A stretch of DNA of 64,000 bases from Maratus speciosus (taxonomy: Eukaryota; Arthropoda; Arachnida; Araneae; Salticidae): NCBI GenBank assembly GCA_963932465.1, contig OZ010786.1, positions 272,832,411 through 272,896,410 of the forward strand, written 5' to 3'. Below are positions 57,686 to 64,000 of the stretch, one piece after another. The notes under the pieces were generated by a model. That model saw only the letters and a list, made by a program, of their open reading frames with translations. It ran no database searches and had not been told where the DNA came from. Every line of letters begins with the position of its first letter. The first letter of the stretch is position 1. A program made the position numbers and the translations under genes.

Positions 57686-58315
57686 AATTCGGTGCATTCG
57701 CTCTATTTGCCCGTTTCCTCTAGGTATCCCTGTTGTTATGGGAATATGCTCTATGTTCTCTTCCTTACAATATTTCTCAAAATCAGCAGAGGTAAATGTT
57801 AGTCCTTTATCGGTAATGATTCGCGATGGATTTCCGAAAATATCATGTTGTCGGGTTAACTTATCGATGACTTCTTTAGCGGCTGTAGTTTTAACGGGGT
57901 ATAGCCAAACAAATTTAGTAAATGCGTCCACAACAGTAAAAATATGATTGTAATTTTTATTTGTAGAAGGCATGGGACCAATGTGATCTGTATGATAGGT
58001 CTCGAGGGGCATATTTTGTTTGGGGATCGGGTTTAACAGACCTTCTCCTTTTCCTTGCTTTTTATTGCAAAGTATACACTCTATGCAGTTGGCAATGACA
58101 GTTTCAATTTGCTTTCTTAATTGGGGTATAAAATAATTTTCTTTTAAAATAATTTCAGTTTTAGCCACTGCGTATTGACCTTTGTTATGAACATCGAGTA
58201 TTATTTCCTTTTGTATACTGGCAGGAATCATCAGAAGTTGTCTATCATTTTCATATTTGTATACGATGTCGTTTCTTATAAAATATTCTGAACTTTCATT
58301 TTTTTCAATTAACTT
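57671..58315 (-). pseudogene. Gypsy integrase, zinc-binding and catalytic core
   Basis: The frame follows an in-frame TAA at 58316-58318 and includes MIPASIQKEIILDVHNKGQY. The expected H-x4-H...C-x2-C zinc site reads LDVHNKGQYAVAKT and NCIECILC, so the second His is a Tyr. The DDE core is recognisable: TYHTDHIGPM, RIITDKGLTFTS and PRGNGQIERMHR supply the three acidic residues. The frame runs into a stop at about 57671 because of the frameshift. Integrase would insert the cDNA into the genome; here it is non-functional. Confidence 0.88.
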
Positions 58316-58318
58316 TTA

Positions 58319-58603
58319 TATCGCTTGTATGTGTTCGTCTTCTTGTAGTGCATTCTTTATTTTTAATGTTAATTCATCTTGCGATCGGGTAACTATTAGA
58401 ACTGTATTTCTAGTCAATGCGGCTGCATGTTTCATTTGGAATCCTGATCGGTGGGCAATTTCATAATCAAATTCCTGTAAGAATAGGGCCCATCTGGCTA
58501 CTTTTGGCGTAATGTCGTTTTTGTCCATTGTTTTTTGAAACGCAGAACAATCTGTCACAATTTTAAATTTCGTGCCTAATAAATAGTTTCGGAATTTTTT
58601 AAC
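58319..58603 (-). pseudogene. Gypsy RNase H second half and connection
   Basis: In the same frame as the reverse transcriptase but separated from it by TAG at 58604-58606. It reads VKKFRNYLLGTKFKIVTDCS, with the third RNase H acidic residue in VTDCS, then ARWALFLQEFDYEIAHRSGF, a standard gypsy motif after RNase H. It ends at TAA 58316-58318, after which the same frame continues into integrase. Confidence 0.87.
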
Positions 58604-60079
58604 CTATTCTATTACCGCGAGTGTTTCCAATTCGTAACTCGAGTATTTTGCTTGAGTAGGTGTAGTTTTACGGCTCATATAATGAATAGGATGTAAGTTT
58701 TTGTTTTCATATTCTTGTAGTAGAACACTACCAAAACCTATGGCGCTTGCATCGGTGTGCATTTCTAGTCTAGCGTCTCGTCGGAATGTATGCAATACTG
58801 GGGGCTTAACTAGTTTTTCTTTAAGAGTCTCAAAAGCTTGTTCTTCGAGGATTCCAAATTTAAATGTATTTCCCGCTTTTAATAAATCACTTAAAGGTCT
58901 CGCTATAGTTGCATAATGTGGGATGTATTTTCTGAAATAAGAGGTTAAACCCAGAAAACTATGTAATTGTTTAAGGGTGCGGGGTTCAGGAAAATTCTTT
59001 ACTGCCAAAGTTTTGGCTTCCGAGGGCCTTGTAGTTCCGTTTTCAATAATATAGCCTAAAAATTCAATTTTCCGTTTAAGTAATTGGCATTTTGCAAAAT
59101 TAAATTCAAGTCCGTAATCCGATGCAACTTCTAGGACGCGTTTCAGTTTTAAAAGCGCTTCTTCTTCAGTCTTCGTAAGTACTATGACATCGTCTAAGTA
59201 AATTAATATTACTTTTTCTTTAATTAACTGTTTAAAAACAGCGTGAATATATCTCTGAAAATTCCGGGGGCCAATCGATAATCCGAATGGAAGCTTTAAA
59301 TATTGGTACTGGGAGTTATGCGTGACAAATGCTGTATATTTCCTACTCTCCTCTGCTACGTCTATATGAAAAAAAACATTTTTTAAATCCAATGTAGTGA
59401 AAACCTTCTTTTCCTCATTATCTAAAACGTCCTCTATTCTTGGCAAGGGAAAATTATCTCTAATTATTTTTTTATTGAGGAGTCTATAGTCTACACATAA
59501 TATCCAGGAATTATCTTTCTTTTTCGCTAACGCAATAGGCGATGCATAAATAGAATTACTCTCCGTTATAATTCTCATTTCCAACCATTCTTGTATTTGT
59601 TTATCCACAAACTCCTGTTCTGGATATGCTAATCTACGCGGTCGTTGCGCAATCGGAATATCATCAGTTAATGTTATATTTACTTTTAACTCTGTGTCCT
59701 TAACCTTGTTTGGTTTATAATTAGTGATCAATTCCGTTAACTCTTTCTTAATAGTGCTGTTTGTAATATGGTTTAGCTCAACTTCCTGAAAATTGATAGA
59801 ATTAGCTGTCTCAGTTAAATAAATATCTGTAGTTTTCGCTGAGTCTAACTGTGGGACAGAACACTGTTCACTTTCCAACAAACAATTTTTATCAGAGCTT
59901 AATTGCATGTTTATTTTTTCAATAAAGTTGCAAGCTCTTTCATTTTGATTAGTTTGCTCCTTTCTCACGAATTCAGCTGTCGCAATTGTTTTTCCTATCG
60001 TGGGATTGTTTTCCTTTTCTGACCCCAACATCGCATGAAATCTGGGTGTGACATAGATGACGTGTTTGGTTTTTGTCAT
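58604..60079 (-). pseudogene. Gypsy reverse transcriptase and start of RNase H
   Basis: A 491-codon open frame from ATG 60079. The first ~130 residues are a linker. RT motifs follow: PIALAKKKDNSWILCVDYRL, PLPRIEDVLDN, FTTLDLKNVFFHIDV with the first catalytic Asp, LKLPFGLSIGPRNFQRYI, LIYLDDVIVLT with the two catalytic Asp, and FNFAKCQLLKRKIEFLGYII. RNase H begins with LEMHTDASAIGFGSVLLQEY and YSSYELETLAVIE, then stops at TAG 58604-58606. RT copies the RNA into cDNA and RNase H removes the template. The enzyme would be truncated inside RNase H. The gag-protease frame upstream is in the same register, separated by one TAA. Confidence 0.92.
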
Positions 60080-60088
60080 GATTGTTTC

Positions 60089-61193
60089 TTACGGGAAAGC
60101 AGTGACGTAATTCACCCTAACTTCCTTCAACTTTCGTTTCCCTGTAATTTGCAATCCTTTTTCTGAGATATTGAAATTTACCTGTTTCAAAAAGTTATTT
60201 CCTAAAATTATAGAATGGCTCAAATTTTTTACGACGTATAAATCTGCATTCACTGTGTAACAATCAATTTCAATTTTTACGGTCGTAAATCCTACGGGTG
60301 TAATTTGACTACCACCAATACCTGATAGAACCAAGTCATTTTCATGCAATTTTGGGCATCCCAGGGCTGTATAAGTATCGTTGCTACACATATTGACGTC
60401 ACTTCCTGTATCAATTAAAGCATCTATATTTTTCCCTAAAATCCCCACGCTTTTTATTATTTTATCAACCGGATTTGAGTTATTGATTACGGCAGCGTTT
60501 GCATTTTTTGGAGAATTATTTGTACACTGGCCAGACCTGTGGCCAGGAATTTTACACTTCCAGCAGACCGGACTTTCCTTTTTTCGGGGGCAATCCCTAA
60601 AACGGTGGGAAAAGTCATTGCAATTGAAACAGCGGATTTTTGTATTTAAATTCTTTTGGGGGGTATGTGTGTAGTTTTTCTCATATGGTACGCGACTAAT
60701 GTCATTTCGATGGAACGCTCTATTATTTTCACTACCTTGAAGTTTTCTAAATTCCGTGTTTGTGGGCTTAATTTCAGTTTTCCGTAAGTTAATTCTGGCG
60801 GTTTCAAAATTATCCAATTTATTAGTCAATTCTTCTACACTCGTAATTTTTGGTAGTTCATCACAAAAGTGTTCCTTCATTTCTAGGGACAATTTTCGCC
60901 TAATATGGTCAATGATTAAAATATTTTTTAACTCTTCGAACGTTGATATGTGTAATCCCAATAACCATTCATTCAGAAAATTTGCGATTTCAAATGAGAA
61001 ATCTTTCCATGACGCTGAATTTTGTTTTCTATGTAAAAAGAATTTTTGCCTGAATTGCTCTGGTGTAAGTTTGAAACGTCTTAAAAGTATTTTCTTTACA
61101 CAGTCGTAATCACTAGATAGTTCTTCCCTTTCACGATTTATTAAACTAACAACATCAAGCGGTAACAGTGCCAACAGATATGTAACCCATTCA
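60089..61193 (-). pseudogene. Gypsy gag (C-terminal part) plus protease
   Basis: The frame reads LLPLDVVSLINREREELSSD, then RFKLTPEQFRQKFFLHRKQN and a capsid-like SCAN/gag helical region. Two zinc knuckles follow at about residues 185-217: CFNCNDFSHRFRDC and CWKCKIPGHRSGQC, both C-x2-C-x4-H-x4-C. A retropepsin follows with active site DALIDTGSDVNM and a HSIILGNNFLKQ segment near its end. It stops at TAA 60089-60091. Gag packages the RNA; the protease would mature the polyprotein. The upstream gag piece is in another frame, joined through an A9 run at 61194-61202. Confidence 0.9.
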
Positions 61194-61194
61194 T

Positions 61195-61617
61195 TTTTTT
61201 TTCTATCCCAAGACGCTTCGCTTGCCGTTCGAAAAGGGTTAAGTAAATGCTAATTTCTTCCTCATTATTATATCTATTTAGTAATTTTAGAACATCGGAA
61301 CCCTTTCCGGCGATTCTAGATATTGAATTATGCAATTGGGTATTTTGTGTATTTTCCCATTTTAATTTTTTCAATTCAAATTCACGATTTTCGATTTCCT
61401 TTTGTTGCAACAATTGTTCATTTTCTTCTCTCTCGCTCACGATTCCCGCTACCAAATTCTTTACTAAATCCTCATTATACCCTTCGTATTTTACAATTAA
61501 TTCAGTCAGTTGACTTTTATTAGCACCATCAAGATGATTTAAACCTAACTCGATTACCGCAGTAACCAGATCGATCTTTTTGGACTTTATTAAGTGTCCA
61601 TAATTATATCTAACCAA
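61195..61617 (-). pseudogene. Gypsy gag, N-terminal part
   Basis: This frame starts at TTG 61615-61617, directly after an in-frame TAA, where an initiator ATG would be expected; a one-base change could explain it. It reads VRYNYGHLIKSKKIDLVTAV and then an acidic, coiled-coil-like stretch with SEREENEQLLQQKEIENREF, then SIYLTLFERQAKRLGIEKK. At the A9 run the register is lost and the frame ends after about 25 unrelated codons. F-E-R-Q-A followed by L-L-A-L-L-P in the other frame is the usual start of the capsid region in this gag type. Confidence 0.82.
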
Positions 61618-62603
61618 TTAACACATAAATAAAATATCTAATATAAATCAATAATATATAAGCACCCGATAAATCAAATATATCTATATATATAATAATA
61701 TTAACAGTTTTCTAAAATAGACTTACTTTGTACCAGATTTTTCCACAAAAAATTTTTTCTTCGCAATATAACAATACAAAAAAAATAATTATTGAATGCC
61801 AATTTTATAAAAACTTGCTTCCCTTTAAACATTCTCACAGAATATATATTCCTTTTTTTTCACATAAAAAAATATAACAAGATAAAAAAAATGATATCGT
61901 TAAAACACTTTTCTCTGTAAGAAGCAAAAAATAATCATGTATTAGGAATCTAAGATCATGTATATCATTAGGAAGCAAAAAAAAACACCTTCCTATATTT
62001 TCTCTTCGCAGACACGTTGAATAAATCACTTTCTAAAAAAAAACTCACTAAAAAATCTTCACTAAAGAAAAATATTCATTTTCTTCTGGCGTACACAAAA
62101 AATCACCGTACACCTTACAATTCAAGCCCTTTTGGGGAACAATAAAAAAACACTTCCCCATTTTATCACAAGAAAAGAAGAACATCTTGAGATGAGTAAG
62201 TAGGTCAACCGGTCACCGAGACTCGAAACACACTTTTATCAGTGGAAATAAACGAAATTTTACGAGAAGATGCAAAACACTTAGTTGAAATTTCGAACTT
62301 TATGGACGCTGGAGCTCAGAAACACCTAACACAAATGATTCATCACAGGAACAGATCTTTTCAAAAAGATGTTGAACCTTCAGAACTTCTAGTTGAAACT
62401 TCAACGTGCACAGATAGAAAACATTTGACTCTAAGAACCACTTTTTTTTTCCCGCATGAGAAATTTTTTCTTCTTTTCAGAGCTATTCATGGAACATTCG
62501 ATGAAAGCAACATTTTTTTCTTTTTTTTTCAGAACATCAGAATTTTTTTAGGACATCATATAATTTTTCACACAAGTTAAATCCACACTTTGCATGTAAA
62601 TAT
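61618..62603 (-). other. Gypsy leader, no gene
   Basis: About 985 bp between the primer-binding site and gag, AT-rich. A 112-codon plus-strand frame (62242-62580) is antisense to the element, shows no domain and is probably chance. Confidence 0.6.
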
Positions 62604-62621
62604 CCCGGTCGACAGCCGCCA
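62604..62621 (-). promoter_or_regulatory. Gypsy primer-binding site (probable)
   Basis: Three bases inside the 5' LTR the element strand reads TGGCGGCTGTCGACCGGG. It begins with TGG, complementary to a tRNA 3' CCA, as gypsy primer sites do. The donor tRNA was not identified. Confidence 0.65.
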
Positions 62622-62624
62622 ATC

Positions 62625-63036
62625 TGTAGAAATTTAATGCAAATCGATTTTGACGAATAAATGTACCTTAGCTGTGGTCGGTGACTAGAAGTAATTAGTC
62701 CAGGCAGATTCTTGAAGAAATTTTAATACTTTAATGTTCTTGATTATGTGGATGAGGTATTTACAGATAGGGTATTTACATTTAGATTAAACATGATAAT
62801 TATAACTGGCCGGCGGCATTCCGCCTTACTCAGGTCCGTGACACGGTATTCGGTCGACACGACGTTTCAACACGTCTGCTCTCACGAGCAACCAACAGTC
62901 ATCTCATCTTTCTCACAATAGTTTTTGTAAGTTCAGCTGTTTTTTCGTACAATCAGAGGTTGGGGTGGATCGTCCCGAGCTTCATTTAAAGAATGTGCTG
63001 GTCTTTGCAGTGCAGAGTTCAAACTCTTTCACCACA
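62625..63036 (-). repeat. Gypsy 5' LTR
   Basis: 412 bp, TG...CA, matching 56410-56816. It contains five extra bases near the left edge and about 20 substitutions compared with the 3' LTR. As the 5' LTR it would hold the element promoter, but no TATA or initiator motif was assigned. Confidence 0.92.
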
Positions 63037-63044
63037 CATATATA

Positions 63045-64000
63045 CTAGGGGGATCTGCCCCCTGCAAGCTACGCTCGCCAACCCCCGTTCAGACACTGTT
63101 GAATCTTAAAGCACGCTAATCTGATCGGTTTTAAAAAGATTAGAGAAATTTGAATTATGCTGAAAAAACCTGTAGCGATCTCCCTGTAAACGCGATTCCA
63201 TTCAATTCCCTTTGATTGCAAAAATTTAAGGTAGAATCAGTTGCTGTTCAGACATCCAACGGTTATTTTCGTGTTTGGTTAAAGAAGATCAGTTAAACAT
63301 GTGAAAAGAAGCTAAAATAAAATGAATTAAGTAAACAGAATCTTTGTCTCTCGGTATTTTTTAACAGCGTTATAAAACGACTGACATAATACAATTACTA
63401 AAATTTGCTGCTTTAATCCCTTCAAGGGCGGTGGTTCATTTTTGGACCACTTAATTTTAATTCTTAAATTCCACATTAGCATCAGAATACTGGGATGAAA
63501 ATTTCCCTTTTATTAAGTAAGTGAACAAAAGCATTTTTGTATTTCGAAATTTGTTTGTAAATTATGGTGCCATTCACTGATTTCAAGATTTTATGAATAG
63601 AAGTGCCTTGTCCGTGAAAGGGTTAAACGCATATTAATGTTTTTATTATTTTAAAGTTTTCTTTCCCTTTTAATATTCACGTGTAAATACAATTTTCAGG
63701 ACATAATTTTCAATATTTTATTATGTACTCATTTAATAGTAATTTTTAAGGGGTTTTTTTCTGTTTTTAATAGTCACGTGAAAATAAATTTTTATTCGCT
63801 AGGAAATATTATTCTTTGCGCTGTTTTTAAAATTGAAAACAGTCTCTATAATAATAGCCTAAATCATGTGACTATCATCAACAGCTCGAGGCGGATCCCT
63901 TCGCTTTTTATATTCCAGGCGGCCATTTTGGTACTTTAATGTTAGCCAGCCACAGGTGTGATAAATCGCCGAATATTATTCTATCCCCATTATTTCGTTT
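63045..64000 (-). mobile_element. Helitron-like element, 3' end at 63045, runs off the window
   Basis: Plus-strand CTAGGGGGATCTGCCCCCTG is the inverted 3' hairpin with CTAG (63045-63048), preceded by A. It is collinear with 40860-42330 and with the reverse complement of 22982 leftwards. It starts eight bases right of the gypsy 5' LTR. The 5' end lies beyond the window. It contains a TTAA-flanked MITE. Confidence 0.58.
63417..63622. mobile_element. TTAA-flanked MITE
   Basis: A 206-bp copy between TTAA at 63413-63416 and 63623-63626. Ends TCCCTTCAAGGGCGGTGG and CCTTGTCCGTGAAAGGG. It occupies the same place in the Helitron-like element as at 22405 and 41242. Confidence 0.7.

Larger units (their letters stand above)
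56410..63036 (-). mobile_element. Ty3/gypsy LTR retrotransposon, complete but inactive
   Basis: The 6.6-kb element on the minus strand has LTRs at 62625-63036 (5') and 56410-56816 (3'), a primer-binding site, then gag, protease, reverse transcriptase/RNase H and integrase in Ty3/gypsy order. No env-like frame was seen. The LTRs differ by roughly 20 substitutions plus a short indel by eye, so insertion is not recent. Coding is disrupted by loss of the gag ATG, a gag frameshift, three in-frame stops in pol and a frameshift in integrase. Target duplication is hidden by the TA tract. Confidence 0.93.

Noticed and set aside
62242..62580. 112-codon plus-strand frame in the gypsy leader
   Set aside because: Antisense to the element, with a poly-Phe stretch from T runs. 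Not considered a gene.
1..64000. CRISPR arrays, bacterial operons, host exons
   Set aside because: No regularly spaced short repeats of CRISPR type, no ribosome-binding-site-led gene series, and no spliced host gene could be recognised. The window is eukaryotic repeat-rich DNA.

Overview
The window looks like arthropod nuclear DNA, perhaps arachnid, but the lineage is an inference. It is strongly AT-rich and full of homopolymers and (TA)n tracts. I found no recognisable host exon, tRNA gene or rRNA gene. Every protein-coding trace that I can identify belongs to a mobile element: Ty3/gypsy, mariner, Tc1, pogo/Tigger, hAT or Penelope. All of them are broken.

Left part (1-13,000). Two small hAT-type elements with 8-bp target duplications flank a decayed hAT transposase fragment and a 118-bp minisatellite. 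A third, 150-bp hAT-type element has a neighbouring paralogous empty site. A 31-bp minisatellite follows at 5.8-6.6 kb. At 11.9-12.9 kb, two truncated ends of a Penelope-like element lie as a large inverted repeat. Each carries the tail of a GIY-YIG endonuclease and a hammerhead-ribozyme motif.

Middle (13,000-36,800). This part holds a Tc1 element with IR/DR-like ends, two Helitron-like elements, a Tigger remnant, a pogo-like element and several non-autonomous elements. Some are nested two or three deep. There is also an 863-bp fold-back element. A divergent repeat with a TTA-rich tail (called family F here) recurs.

Right part (36,800-64,000). A mariner element with 126-bp terminal repeats keeps a 332-codon reading frame. 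At 42.5-45 kb there are eight copies of a ~325-bp satellite, partly organised as 654-bp dimers. From about 50 kb to the window end, mobile elements are almost back to back: Helitron-like, Helitron-like, a TIR element with ~290-bp ends, a complete but inactivated Ty3/gypsy retrotransposon on the minus strand (56,410-63,036), then another Helitron-like element. Gypsy gene order is LTR, PBS, gag, protease, RT/RNase H, integrase, LTR; several stops and two frameshifts break it.

The genes do not form a host pathway. The window reads as a nest of transposons and satellites. All alignments were made by eye, so boundaries of divergent repeats are approximate.
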